NCBI GenBank assembly: GCA_963930655.1 | Contig: OZ005603.1 | Coordinates: 23,512,201 to 23,576,200 of the forward strand | DNA from: Myrica gale | Lineage: Eukaryota; Streptophyta; Magnoliopsida; Fagales; Myricaceae | Length of the DNA stretch: 64,000 bases | Reading direction: 5' to 3' | Shown here: positions 42,541-55,418 of the stretch, piece after piece | Position numbering within the stretch: the stretch's first letter is position 1 | Layout of the letters: the number at the start of each line of letters is the position of its first letter | Made by a program: the position numbers and the translations under genes | The notes under the pieces: generated by a model | The model's input: the letters and a program-made list of their open reading frames with translations, nothing else | The model's database searches: none | Told to the model about the DNA's origin: nothing

Positions 42541-44468
42541 ATGGAGGCAGTTTCAAGTTCACTCTCTTCCAACAGAGACCGGTTCGAAGCCTTGGAGTCA
42601 TCAACTCTATGGCTGAAAGACAAGATGGTGGAGACATCCACAACCATGACCGACATGCAAGGAGCCATAGCTAGAGTCACCATGGCCACCGAAGAGAATA
42701 GAAGAGCGATGGAAGGCATGAGACAAGACTTGCAAGCGGCATTGGCGAGACTTGGTGGAGAGCCATGTGGAGGCAACCATGTAGAAGCTGCAAGAAGGGA
42801 GGATGCCCAACACATGGATGGAAGAGAAACTCAACTATCCGAGTCCACTAGAGGGGAGCCTAGACAACAACTTAGAGTGGGCGGCCGTGTGGAGAATGAG
42901 CATGGAGTAGTCGAGAGGTGGCTATGTGTGGAGTCCAACCACGGCGATGATGACCATGGAAGATCGGAAGGAAGAGATGGAGGAAGTCAGTATCAGGAGG
43001 AGAGATCCTATGGCTGAGCCTATGAAGATGTTAGATGACGAGAAGGATCGCGGAGTGACCGTGATGGTGGTGATAGTGAGGGAAATCGGTTTCACCACCG
43101 AGGACCTAGGCGACAGTACTATCATAGAGATGATCATGATAGGGATGGGGGAGATGGAAATCGGTTTCACAACCGAGGACCTAGGAGGCCGAAGATCGAG
43201 TTTCCGAAGTTTGGTGGAGGTGACCCCCATGAGTGGCTTGATAAGGCGGATCACTATTTCCATTTGTATGAAGTGCCGAGAGAAGAAAGAGTGACCACCG
43301 CGTGTTTCTACCTTGAAGGCAAAGCAAGCAAGTGGTGGAGGTGGATTCGAGCCCAATATGAGAAAGATAGAAGAAGGCTCGGGTGGACGGCTTTTGAAAG
43401 GGAGCTGCTCATGCAATTTGGGCCCTCGCCCATTGTCAATCACCATGGCCAACTAGCCAAGCTCAAGCAAGAAGGCAAGGTGCACGCATATGTGGAGGAG
43501 TTTCGACAACTCCAAACATTAGTAAGGGGTTGGTCGGAGGAGGCACTCATTGGCACCTTTGTTGATGGGCTAAAGTCGTGGATAGGCAAAAAGTTGAAGT
43601 TGAAGCAGCCCACCAGATTGCAAGAAGCAAAGAGGATGGCTGAGATCCTTGAAGATAGCCACCGGTTTGAGCAGAGGCATGACATGGAAGAAGCTGCTAG
43701 CGAGGAAGATGAGCCCTTGCAATCCGAGATACCTTCGAAGGGAAAGGAGGTGGTTGAGAAAGCATGCAGGAAGAAGAATGACCTACTGAAGCGTAGCCGG
43801 GAGGAGCTTGCTGAGTACCTTAGAAAGCGGATGTGCTTCAAGTGTGGAGATAAGTGGAGTCCTGACCACCAATGCAAGAAGGGAAAGCTCATGCTCATGA
43901 TTGATGAAGAAGAGTCAAGTGAGGAGCATGGCTATGCAAAGCACTCTAGTGATAGTGAGTTGAGCCTTAGTGCCATGACTGGCATTGGGAGAAACTCAAC
44001 CCTGACATTCATGGCTTCCATGGGCAAGCACGAGGTCACCTTGTTGGTGGATAGTGGGTCTACCCACAACTTCATCAACACTTACCATGTTAGTAAGGCG
44101 GACTTGCATGGAGAGGAGGTAGAAGCCTTTGAAGTAAAGCTTGCCAACGGTGAGAAGATGAGATGCCATCAGATGGTAAAGGCGGCTTCCATTGATGTCC
44201 AAGGTATGAGTATAGTTGCTGATTTTTATGTACTTTCCTTGGATGAGTTGGATGTGGTTTTGGGCAATGCTTGGTTGAAAAGCATTGGCAAGATCATACT
44301 TGATTATGATGGGAGGAGTATGGAGTTCACCTTTGGGGGTAGAGTTGTTACTTGGAGCATGGGTGGACTACCTAGAGAGGAGTTAGTGTGGGAGGACTAC
44401 GATGGCGTGGCCTCTAGAGTTACAAAGGTTACCGTTGGGGTCAAGGGTACTCTTTATGGAAGGGGGAT
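42541..44468 (+). pseudogene. Ty3/gypsy gag-protease without RT, RNase H or integrase
   Basis: From the ATG at 42541 a coiled, charged N-terminus leads into a retrotransposon Gag domain (FPKFGGGDPHEWLDKADHYF, about 43200; WWRWIRAQY; FEREL). The zinc knuckle CFKCGDKWSPDHQC (about 43833-43874) and an aspartic protease with LLVDSGSTHNFIN and VVLGNAWL (44041-44280) follow. Two in-frame stops interrupt the Gly/Arg-rich linker near 43015-43050; otherwise the frame stays open. The 3' LTR follows directly after a purine tract (GGAAGGGGGA), so pol beyond protease is absent. This is the layout of nonautonomous TR-GAG elements, which need enzymes in trans. Confidence 0.92.
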
Positions 44469-44738
44469 TGAAAGGATCCCTAGTGCTGACGTGGGCGGCA
44501 AAAGCCATGCGTGGGAGGATAGGTGCCTAGAATAGGCGCCAAGGACCCACATGGGCACTCATGACATGCCCACAGCGCTCGCAGTGACAACATCGCAGCC
44601 ATGCCATGGCACCAGCGCGCGCAAGCTAGGCGCCCCAGCGCCCCTGACAAGGCATGGCGCCTCACCAACGCCCATGCCTGGCATGCCAGCCAGCCGGCCA
44701 CAGACCTGCCATGACAGCACATGGCCTCGCCCATGGGA
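44469..44738 (+). repeat. 3' LTR of the gypsy element, truncated to 270 bp
   Basis: Near-identical to 41375-41645, ending after GCCTCGCCCATGG, where duplicated-unit sequence resumes. The remaining 525 bp of the LTR are missing. High identity between LTRs suggests recent insertion. No target duplication can be read because the right end is lost. Confidence 0.85.
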
Positions 44739-45290
44739 CATTTAGCTCATAACACATACAACCTCCAGAGACCATGAGACATTTAGCTCTTCAAGAGCTT
44801 GAGAAGAGGAGCAGGGCATTTTACAAGAAGTTTGAGATATGCCTTGCAATCTATACAAATCCCAGTGATTGTACCCATTTTATAGGTAGCAATTGCGTTC
44901 CGATGTCTATCATGCTTTTTATTGATCGAGTTTCTTTGGCAATTGTGACCATGGGTGTAAAACTGTTGGGGAAAGAAAAGATACACCAAATATAAGTTGG
45001 AGGCAATGAAAGAAGACCTGGAGCATAACAAAAGCTATCTCAGGGTGTTGGTTCAAATACCTATGTATAGTGATAAAGAGGTATGGTTCATCTTCTACTA
45101 CACAATCATTGGTATATACTGCAGCAAGTTTAGACTATACATTTGAGTGGAATGGAATAATATAAGCATGTAAACCATTACACTTCCTGTCCAAAGGCAT
45201 TGCCTTAAACACAGAAACATGTGCATAGTAGCACAATTCATATGTTTGAAAACACAGTTTCCCATGCCAACATCTTCCTATATTAATGTT
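44739..45290. repeat. Duplicated noncoding unit, copy 2, right part
   Basis: Matches 39965-40211 and 40900-41100. It contains the empty site for the 686-bp retroposon. A minor difference is a segment at 44739-44860 not present in copy 1. Confidence 0.8.
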
Positions 45291-46739
45291 TAAAGCCACT
45301 GATTTTAGTTGTTAGAGCTTGAGAAACATGTTGGATGATGATCTTGTGATTATAGACTAGTCGCATGTGAAATTAAAAGTATATGTCCTTGATGTTGTTG
45401 CTGAAATCTTGCTGTTGTAACACATGGAATATAAATGTGAATAATATTGGTTTGACATGATGTTAGGGTATGGTTAGGGTTCGGTCAGTGACCTAAACCT
45501 AGGAGCAAGTGTAATTGGTAACATTAATGCAAGATAGTGTTATGAAAATGGAGGAAAAAGGGATCATGGGAGCCGAATGGTTGCTGTCTTAGGTCATGGA
45601 AAATGTCTTATGTTGTTCCTTAGGGTTGCTTGCTGTTAAGAAAGTATGTTGATGACATTGTCCACCAAATGTAATCATGTTACTAGGTGATTAGCTTGCT
45701 GTTTTCTTAACAGCAAGCTAATCACCTAGTAACATGATTACATTTGGTGACATGGAGATAATTACACTCGGGTTAAGTGGGCGTTGAATTCATGTTGTTG
45801 TCTTTAAGTGAATTGTATGGATCTTGTAAGAAAGTGGAAGATTGTGAATCTGAAAATACTCATTTGGTTCATTTCAGCAAGCCTAAAAGTGTAGAGGAGG
45901 TCAAAATGGTCACGGGTTGATCATTTAAATGAGGATCAATGTATATCGGTTGTATTTGGGAAGAATTGTGGGCATTAGTGTTCATATGAACTTGAAAACT
46001 TAGAGATAAGACTAATGAAACTTATGTTAAATTCTATAGGTCTCGGCAGTGCCCATATAGCACATCTATTGATGTTAAATTGATGGAATTTGATAGTCAT
46101 TAGTCTATGCATAGTATGATGAAAATTGTGTAACAAAGGGATAGAAATTAAACGTAGATAAGTTGTTGTTTTGACTTAGAATTCTTGGTATGAAATGTTG
46201 TTGTTGATCTTCATATATAGGCCTTGAAATCAATGATGTTGATGGGAAGAACAATTGTAATAAGTTGAATACAAGTTGGATATATAGTAGTCAAAACAGC
46301 AACCTTGTTGGAGTTGTTTGATGCATATGTTATTGTTTTCAAATTTGTTTATACAAGCTAAAGTTTAAAAAAAAATATTTTGTAAGTGAAGTCATAATTT
46401 CAAAGATATGAATTTTGGAAAACCGAAAACGTTTATAAGTACTTTTGTATGTCTATTTGACTAGTTGTCTGAGCGTCTAAGTAACGTATTTTACTCGCTT
46501 GTAGGCGAAGCACTCCTTAAAACTCAGAAGGATCACGGTAAGTGGAAGTAAGTGAAAACTTACATTTTTCTGAAAACTGGAATGATACACAACATGATTT
46601 TTCATGATCAAGCATGACATGTTATTTATTATCAGGCATGACACGTCATAAGCATTTGCATGTTTTCTTTCAAGAAAGATAAAGGTTTGTGCAAATGAAA
46701 GCATGAAAATATTTTATGACAAGTTAAGTTAAGGGGCTG
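45291..46739. other. Intergenic with a long perfect hairpin
   Basis: No protein or RNA family recognised, apart from the 41-bp inverted repeat listed separately. Composition resembles the LTR-like region that follows. Confidence 0.4.
45663..45749. repeat. Perfect 41-bp inverted repeat with a 5-nt loop
   Basis: Arms 45663-45703 and 45709-45749 are exact reverse complements around TTCTT. The left arm starts CACCAAATGTAATCATG. It could come from a snap-back duplication or form a hairpin RNA. No terminator-like T run follows. Confidence 0.93.
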
Positions 46740-47430
46740 AGAAGGTCGGCACCGTAACAAAAAGATAGGTGCATCCACTCTGAAGGACGAATGTGAGAAG
46801 GATGGGTAGTCCCGAGGTATGTGTAACCACACTGAAGGACGAATGCGAGAAGGTGTGGACCTCCAAGGGTCGTGTCTAGCCATCAGGCCCGAGACCACTT
46901 CAAGGGCTATGTCGACCAGATGTTACGTCTCCAAGGGAAAAAGGGGACGGTTCCAATGGGAACGCACAACCCTGACTTCATGGGTTAAATGGAGCGTATG
47001 TAGCCCACAAGATAAGAAAGAATTCTTTTCAAGGACCAAGTGTTATTTTAAGTTAAAGTACATGTTTTCAAGAGCAAGTGCATGTGTATATGCAAACATC
47101 AAGCATGCATGCACATCAAGATTCACGATCATTCATGATTTACGTGTTCAAGTTATAAGCTCATATTTACAAGTTCATATTTCCCTTACTGAGTCTTTTG
47201 ACTCACAAGTTTTTTTAAATTGTATCATTTCAGATGTTTCAGGTGAAAACAGTCCTAAGGACTACTTGTCTTGAGAGGGAAGACTTTCCATGTATTTTTT
47301 TTATGTTGGTGACTATTGATCAATGTGATCTGTCACTTAGAAAGTATTTAGTTTATGAGATGTTACTCAAGTATTAATGAGGTTATTTTGTGTAAATTAA
47401 AGTTTATGTAGGTTCCTTTGGCACGTCTCA
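46740..47430 (+). repeat. LTR-like retroelement fragment
   Basis: Related to 21790-22620 (GCACAACCCT block; ACTGAGTCTTTTGACTCA hairpin at 47188-47205). Two near-copies of CCACTCTGAAGGACGAATG-type sequence lie at 46774 and 46829. Borders are not resolved. Confidence 0.4.
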
Positions 47431-48018
47431 ACACCCACACCGACACATATAAACACCTAGTACAAGAAGAACAAAGCAGGGAAAGGCGCTGAGAAGATCA
47501 GGAGACACTGTTCAAATCCGAATCTACAACTATCTAGCTCAGATAGCTGTTCTCATTCCTTCCAGTTCTACTGACTATATAAATTAGCATCATCCAACAG
47601 CTTTGCAAAAATCACCAGTCCAACCAAAACTATCTGTGCATATCAACATGTCACTGTAATGTAATTTTACCAAGGGTATTGAAGTAGAACAACTTTTGAG
47701 GGGCCTTTACAAGGGATTTAAATGAGGACCAAAAGCACACCAAAAACTAATTCATCCGATATAGGAGATTTATAGAATCATAGGTTTCGTGTGTTTGATC
47801 TTTTAATGTATCCAAATTGAAGTTGCTATAAAATATTATGAGTACTTTTCTTTTGTTATAAGTTACAATTCATATATAAAATTATACTTATTTTTTTATT
47901 TTAATAATAATTAATTAATTAATTCGCCCCCCTAAAAAAATATCCTGGCTCTGCTACTGATAACATGTGTGCTCAGATCAATCCAAAGTGATTCTCATGT
48001 TATTTGACAGCATAGGAG
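47431..48018. other. Intergenic with a hAT-type terminal relic
   Basis: CGCCCCCCTAAAAAAATATCC, then TGGCTCTGCTACTG (47925-47959), is the inverse of a CAGTAGCAGAGCCAGG-type hAT end. Its partner is not visible. No gene otherwise. Confidence 0.4.
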
Positions 48019-48480
48019 TTGAGTGAGGAATCTCTGACTCTATCTTGGACTCCTCCGCCTAAAGGCGCTCTTAAAATTAATTTTGATACTGCTGTGAAGG
48101 ACAATTGGCTTTATGCGGCAGCTGTTTGTCGGGACAGCAGGGGCAAGATCCTAATGATTTGTACAACCAAGACTCATGGATCGAGTCCTATAAAAGGCGA
48201 AGCAAGAGCTACCAGGTTGGCATTTTCCTTGGAAGATGAGTTCAAAGATAAGAGGTTATTCAGGTAGAAGGAGATGGTCTTAGTTTGGTGAATCAGGTGA
48301 CAAATTCTACTAGTACCCTCGACTGGATCATTGAAGGAGAAGTTCGCACCTTGAGACTTTTGTTCCAGGACCAGGTTGCCTGGTCTTTCCAGTGAACCCC
48401 AAGGGAAGGAAATTATATAGCCAAATGGTGTATTAGTACTCTTGTATTGCAGGGCGATTTCTTCTCAGAAGATATTCCAC
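48019..48480 (+). pseudogene. LINE-type RNase H domain relic
   Basis: Plant RVT_3 RNase H fold: LSWTPPPKGALKINFDTAVK, then AAAVCRDSRGKIL and GEARATRLA, followed after a frameshift near 48267 by VEGDGLSLVNQV and, past a stop, GNYIAKW. It is the end of a LINE ORF2, independent of the one at 1892-2489. No poly(A) or target duplication was found. Confidence 0.8.
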
Positions 48481-48894
48481 TAGATATTGTCACTTGTAAT
48501 GACTGTTGTTTCCAGCAGTCCTTCTTTAATGAAAGTTCTATGCATGTCATGCAGAAAGACAAAAGCTGTTGCAGTATTGAATTGCAAGACCATTGCTGTC
48601 TTCGGAGTAAATGCGTCTCGATCTTCGCGTAACATCTTATGTAAAACAACAAAGATGACCTCGGACACCGGGGTAAGGCACCTCCGATGGCATATTCAAT
48701 ATTTTCATCTTTTTGTGAATTTGTCTATTTAATTGCTCTAGAATTACTTACCTTTCTTCTTTATGATATTCTCCTTTTATAGTGTTTTCTTCACGTTCAC
48801 ATATTTCCTGTTTGGCGAGAATTTAATCCCTGTAACGTTATGTCCCGGGATATGCTTCCTCGCACGTCTCCTTAACGGGCACTTGCTTTGATCG
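48481..48894. other. Spacer between the LINE and hAT relics
   Basis: Probably LINE 3' UTR followed by sequence of unknown origin. No gene is supported. Confidence 0.35.
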
Positions 48895-51800
48895 CCGTGG
48901 CCCCCCCAATAGTTTTGAAAAAAAATGTTACATACATTTAGGGAGTTTGACAGAAAAAATTAACAATAGCCCCTCCAAAATTTTAAATTTTTATTTGGTC
49001 CCTCCCCAATCTAAGTGCAAAGCATTTAAAAAATTACAATAGCCAAGGTGATAGGTGCCCAGAAAAAAAAAACGTGAAATCTGGCTGAATACTAACACAT
49101 GAATTGTAAAAGATTTGAAGTGACAAAAAGAGTACAATCCGACTAAATACTGAACATAAAAGGCTTGAAGTGACAAAAAGCTATTTTTTGTCTCAATTCT
49201 TTCCTCCAACAGCTACGTTGCTTCTCTCACACGCCAATGTCAATCTAATTTTCCGTTGCATTAGCTCGCTATCTCTTCTCCTTCTGCGTTGCTTGCTATG
49301 CTATCTCTTCTCATTCGGCTAGCTCTCTTCCAAGTTCCACCCAAAGTCTCTAAGCGAACTGCTACAAAGGGCAAACTGCTGCACAGGGCGTACTGATTTG
49401 AGTTGTGCCGAGTGCAACTGTGAACTTTAGTGTGATCCGCGTGGAGCTGCGAAATTTGTATGTTTAGTTAAACTCATTGCTTTTTTCTTTGTAAATTACA
49501 ATGATATTTTCTCAATATTTATAATTTATCATTTATAGATGTTATTGTTAAGTTTTCAATTTTTTACTTTTTATTTTGGAAGTTTAGATTACATCAAATT
49601 AAATAGTTGTGAGCTTGCAATTTGTGTTATTAGGTAATATTTGTGGAGAATTACTGATTTAAGAATTGTAAAATTGAGTTGCATTCATTTTGATTGTAAT
49701 TTTTGTTATTGTTAGGCACTTTAGTGGTTCAATTTCAAATGGTACAAATTTAGTTGAAGAAAAGTGTTCGAATCCATTTAGTTATAAATTGATCAAAATT
49801 TGTTGATAATATGATCATCTCTTATATTGATAATTTGTTACAAATGTAGGAAAAAAATTATGTCATGAGTTGGTTAGTGGGAAAATCTTAAAACTAATAA
49901 ATAGATAATTTTTCAGGAGTCTTAAATTGCATCAATGAGCAAGCCAAAAACAATTGATGTTTTTTTTAGGAAAAAGGGTGTTGGCTTGAATTCAGAAGTA
50001 TCTTCTTCAGCGTCTAATCCTCAAATTTCAATTCATGAGCAAGGTCCTACTAAAGTTTAAAGAATTATACTTCAAGAAATTGACATTTCTAATCAGCAAG
50101 ATGAAATTAGACGAGCTTATCTTAAGGTTGGTCCCTACCAGTTTACTCATTCTCATGGTTCTGAGTGTCCACTTTCTGGACCTGAAAGTCATCATCTGTA
50201 ATTTCAATATCATGGTATAAGATGTTTTCCTGGCTAGAATATTCTCCTTCAAAGGATGCTGCACATTGCCTATCATGCTATATTTTTAATAAAAAGCCAA
50301 CTGGACGTCCTGGAGCTAATGCATTCACTATTGATGGATTCCGTAAGTGGAAAAAAGTTCGTGATGGTAATAATTGTGATTTTTTAGTCATATGAGTAAA
50401 GATCCATGTTCACTTCACAATAATGTTGTTAAGTATTGTGATGATTTGATGAACCATTCTCAGCATATTGATAGGGTGATGGAGAAGCAAACTTCAGCAC
50501 AAATAAGGGACAATCGATTACGATTGACAACTTCAATCAATTGTATTCGATATTTAACTTATCAAGCATGTGCTCTTAGAGGCCATGATTAGGGTCCCCA
50601 ATCAAAAAATCATGGCAATTTCCTTGAGTTGATAAAGCTTATACAGAAGTATAACAAGAATGTTGATGAAGTTGTCTTAGAAAATGCTCTAGGAAATGCT
50701 AAATACACTTCACATCATGTCCAAAAGGAGATTCTACATGTCTTGGCAACTAGGGTGTGAAGTACAATTCGAGAAGAGATTGGTGATTCAAAATTCTGTA
50801 TCATTGTGGATGAAGCTCGAGAAGAATCTAAAAGAGAGCAAATGACTCTTATTTTGAGGTTTGTTGATAATGAAGGATGTTTAAAAGAACGTTTTTTTTA
50901 TATTGTGCATGTTAAAGATATAAGTGCCTTAACTCTTAAGAATGAGATATTTGTTGTTCTTGCTCGTCACAATCTCAATATACAAAATATTCGCGGGCAA
51001 GGATATAATGGTGCTAGTAATATGCATGGTGAATTGAATGGATTACAAGCCTTATTTCTCAATGATTGTTCTTATTGCTTATTACGTGCATTGTATGGCT
51101 CATCGATTACAATTGACATTAGTTACGGCATCAAGAGAAGTATTTTCAGTTCATCAATTTTTTACAAAGTTGAGTTCCATTGTTAACATTGTGGGTGCCT
51201 CTTGTAAACGCAATGATGAATTGCATCCCTTTCAAGCAGCTGAAATTGCAGAGTTGATAGTTTTTGATGAACTTGAAGCTGGAAGAGGTATAAATCATAT
51301 TGGTACATTAAAACGAGCTGGGGATACAAGATGGAGTTCTCATTCTGATTCTATATGCAGTGTGATAAGTATGTTCAATGCAACTTTGAAAGTTCTTGAC
51401 AATATCATCATTGATGGATTCACTTATTCTCAACGTGGTGATGCCGATGCAGCATACAAGGTTATGATATCATTTGAGATTGTATTTATTTTGCATTTGG
51501 TGAAAGAAATCATGGGATTTTCTTATTGTCTATGTCAAACACTACAACAAGAAACTCAAGATATTTTGAATGTTATGCATTTGGTCAAAACTACAAAAGA
51601 GCTTATTCAAGAGTTGAGAGAAAATGGTTGGGATGCCTTTCTTGAGAATGTGAAGTCATTTTGTGAAAAATATGATATTGAAGTTCCCGATATGAATGCT
51701 TTGTACAAGTCAGGTCGAGCTAGGTCTAAGAATCTACGAGATCATGTTACCATCGAGCATCATTATCGAATTGACATATTTGTGGCTGCAATTGACTCTC

Positions 51801-52215
51801 AAGTACAAGAACTAAACGGCAGGTTTAGTGAAAAAGTAACAAAACTTTTTATTCTTAGCTCGACCTTGGATCCTAAGGCTAAGTGTGATGTGTCTCGTGA
51901 TCCGGATTTCAAAAGTTTGTCTACAATTTCTGAGTTATGCCGAAAATTGGTGGAAACAAGAAAGTCAAAGATTTTCTATTTGATTGATAGATGATTCGTC
52001 TTGTGTTAACTCTTCCAGTTTCAACAGCTACTACGGAGCGAGTTTTTCAGCAATGAAAATCATTAAAACAAGACTTCGCAACAAGATGGAAGATGAATTT
52101 CTTGCAAATTCTTTGGTTATCTATATTGAGAAAGAAATTGTTGCAATTGTTAGCACAGAAATGTTAATAGATGATTTCGATTCTTTAAAGAGTAGTCAAG
52201 TTGCTCTGTAATAGG
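48895..52215 (+). pseudogene. hAT transposase of the ZMYM1-like (TTF zinc-finger) group, decayed
   Basis: Noncoding 5' sequence begins near GTGGCCCCCCCAATAG. The coding relic starts at 49935 (MSKPKTIDVFF) and ends at 52211. Order: TTF-type zinc-finger region (about 50100-50390, WLEYSPSKDAA-type sequence split by frame changes), an RNase H-like core with RVDNEG-type and GQGYNGASNMHGELNGLQALF motifs (50800-51060), and HCMAHRLQLTL. TRWSSH lies at 51330, and the C-terminal hAT dimerisation block (RVFSAMKIIKTRLRNKMEDEF, with nearby TATTE out of frame) at 52010-52110. Stops near 50058, 50590 and 50757 and frameshifts near 51060 and 51993 disable it. A segment after SSTLDPK appears deleted. Confidence 0.9.
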
Positions 52216-55200
52216 AAATTAGTATGATTTTGTGTATTTTTTTTAGTATATCTAGATAAGATATATTTTTGTAGATTGTAAAAGGAAATCAAAATGCTTT
52301 TGTGTACGTTTCTTGAGAATATATACAATCAAGTTGATAAGATACATTTTTTTGTACCTGTTTTTAGTTCTAAATCAAGGTTAACTTAGAACAAATTACA
52401 GTTGCAAATTACTGATTTTAGTTCTGTACCTGTCTGGTGAAAACTTCAAGGACACAACCGGGCTGAAGATGAAAATTCAGTAGGATTCATGATTCAAATA
52501 ATTCAACATCAATAAAACCTTTTATCTTATCAGGGCTAGTTCACATGAGGTTGATATGATTCTTTGTTAGCTGATTTTGACCAGTTGGCATGCTACTCTT
52601 CTTCTTCTTATATACACTTCAGTAGATATTTTCTGCACAAACCAGAGTCTAACTATGAGAGAATCTGGTGGTTAAGAGACGGAATTTGCAAGATTTCCTG
52701 TCCATGACTCCATGGCACCATTCCACCTGCGTGGATGATAATGTCCAGACAACAAAACCTCCCCCATAAGTGAGGTGTTTCAAATATAATTCAGACGTGC
52801 AATGTCTTTCCTTAAAAAAAATCGTAGTGCTTTAATCATTAAAATTGAAACTGATGTCTTCTTCCAAGCGGCTAATTTCTGCAAATTAAGGTTTTAGGAA
52901 AACAGAATTGTCACATCATTTTGGCGACCACGAATCTGTGCATGGCCATCAAAAATGAAATAGATCAAATATGATTAACATCATAAGCTGAATTTTGGAC
53001 TGGTCATTCAAGTTTGGTATGATATAGGTGACAGAAACATATAATGAAATCATCTTCCTGCAAGATAACAAAACAATTTATCCAAAAGAAAAATGAAACT
53101 TAAAAATGCTATTCTCTTCCCTTTTTGAGAGGGAGAGAAGATGTGAGAGAGATCGACACTCCACAAAACATATTCAGCACAGTATTTTCACGCACAACAT
53201 GATACTCCTATAAAAAGCCATCTTAGAAGCACAGTAATTTGGTCAAAGCAGCAAAAGGCCAAAATGTTGCTCAAAAGAAACGGCTGGAAACTTCTAACAA
53301 GCACGCTGGTGGTTCCTCATCAAAGAACATATGATATTTACGATAAAAAAAAAACAATAAAAACAAGGCCAACAATAATAACCACAACAACAAAAGTTGG
53401 ATAACAGTAAGGTCATATAATAATACCAACTGTAGGCTTAAAAGAAGAAAAAAAAACACAAAAACTACTGCTACGATAATAATAAGAAATAGACACGATG
53501 AGATGCATTAAAGGCATACCCTGTAGAAGGAATGCCAGCAATCCCAAGCTAGCTCGTAGAAAAGGAATATTCTATGGACTGGTCTATTATTCTCTACCTG
53601 TAGAAGGAATGTGGGTGTTTCTCTATATATACTGCTTTAAGTAAATGGTAAAGAATAGTTGTAATTTTTAGAACTAGTAGATAATTGAACAGATGGAATC
53701 CTATTGTAATCCACAATTCCTCATCCTTGCTCTGAACAGAAAGCACATCTCCACTGCCCCTTCTGAGCATCACATAACGACTCAAGTTCATAAAGCAGCT
53801 ACTTCAATCATTTAAGACACTAGATTTCAAGACCGCATAACCCTGATATTATTACCATATTGCAATGTCAGACTCTAGGTTGACCATCTCCGAGAGGAAA
53901 CATGAAGATAATTGTCAACAACTTTCTGAGGTTGATAAGATAGACAAACTACACTAGTTTTAGAAGCCAGTAAACAAACTTCAGTGATAAAGACAGTCAT
54001 CATGAAGGTGGGGAGGTCTGGAGTTCCCTAGCGGATACCAGGTGAGTGGGGACTTATGTCCTACAGGACTCTTAAGTACCACATTTGGATGCCTGTTTGT
54101 TCAACATTTCAACATTACGGCAAATGAGTTTATTGTCTGCACCATCATTTGCATAAAAAATCTTGTTTTTACCTAGCCTCAACGAGAGAAAGATCAGCCC
54201 ACACCTATTTGAGGCCGCCCACGGCCTAGAATGTATTAATCAAGGGCACTGCATGAACGGCACAACACAATTCTTCTTGGAGGAAGGTTGGCTTTGCCTA
54301 GGTGACTGATGATGTCATTATGTACTCCTACCGCAGACCTACAACTGCATATTCTCTACAGTATTTCTAAGAAGTTGCCAGCCAAAAAATAAGTGTTATT
54401 TTACTTTTAAAGGTCAACTTCATCTGCTCTTGCCTTGTCTTTGCTCAGGCACTCGGTCTTTCCTCAACTTGCTTTCTTATGCTTTAGAACCACAATGCTG
54501 CAAATTTAAGACTTAGGGATAGGAAAAATGTGGACATGCCGTTAAATAAACATAACTAGGTGTTAGAGACTTCCAGCACAAAAGAGGTACTTTTGATACA
54601 AACCTGAAACTCATTGACAACCTTCTAAACATTGAAGCTAGGTGTTCACACCAAGTCGAAAAAGACAGCCTCATGCGAGAGTTCAAATCAACATGAATCT
54701 TCAACAGGACTCTAATAATAATCAAGCATTCTGAAACTGAAATATTCGACAAACTCCTTTTCAAAAAGAAAACCAAAACTGCATGATTAAACTGTTTAGT
54801 TGCACAGCTGCAATGCTAAAACAGCCAACACTTTAAAATGATAAGCTAAAGGCCCAATTCAATTGCAACCGTAAAGAAGAGAGAGACGATGGGTTATGAT
54901 ATCATATCTAAACAGAGTATTACAGAAAATACCAATACGGATCTTCCATCTTTTGTTCCTAGAGATATACAACATGTATAAATTATTATTAGCCTTGTTC
55001 AACATCAAGCTACCAATTACGAAACTCAAATGTCCACCGGGATTGGACTCAAAAGCATTTATAATAACTGCAAAAAAATGCAAAACTAACATAAATAATT
55101 TATTGTGCTTGACCAAACACTTAAAAAAATCCAATTTTACGGGGCAATGGGAATACAAACATCAACAATCCACAATCTAAACTAACAACATCAGCCAAAT

Positions 55201-55418
55201 TTTTGAATTATCTATAAGAGGAAAAATTCACCTTGAAACAAAAGTTCACAGATAACGTGGCGGAAAGACAACAAAATAAGAGTGGAGACGAACAACCTAG
55301 TCCAAAGGCATGAAAAGATATCACCTAGTTCAACTTAACTTGAAGCAAATGCACTTGCATCTCAGAGACCATCGCGGGAAGGGTTGAAAAATGAACTGTA
55401 TTTATGTATTCTAAAGAA
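52216..55418. other. Intergenic, downstream of the PPR pseudogene
   Basis: Three kilobases without a recognisable protein, RNA or paired terminal repeat. Parts may be 3' UTR with introns of the minus-strand PPR gene, since PPR loci sometimes have these, but I see no conserved splice pair. Confidence 0.4.

Noticed and set aside
42922..43452. 176-codon minus-strand frame
   Set aside because: It is antisense to the gypsy gag, whose frame shows the conserved domains.
44551..44745. Pro/Thr/His-rich frames on both strands in the GC-rich LTR segment
   Set aside because: They recur in both LTRs at equivalent positions and reflect LTR composition.
54859..55180. Overlapping frames of 94 and 99 codons on both strands
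   Set aside because: No domain, no conserved splice context; a chance both-strand opening in AT-rich DNA.
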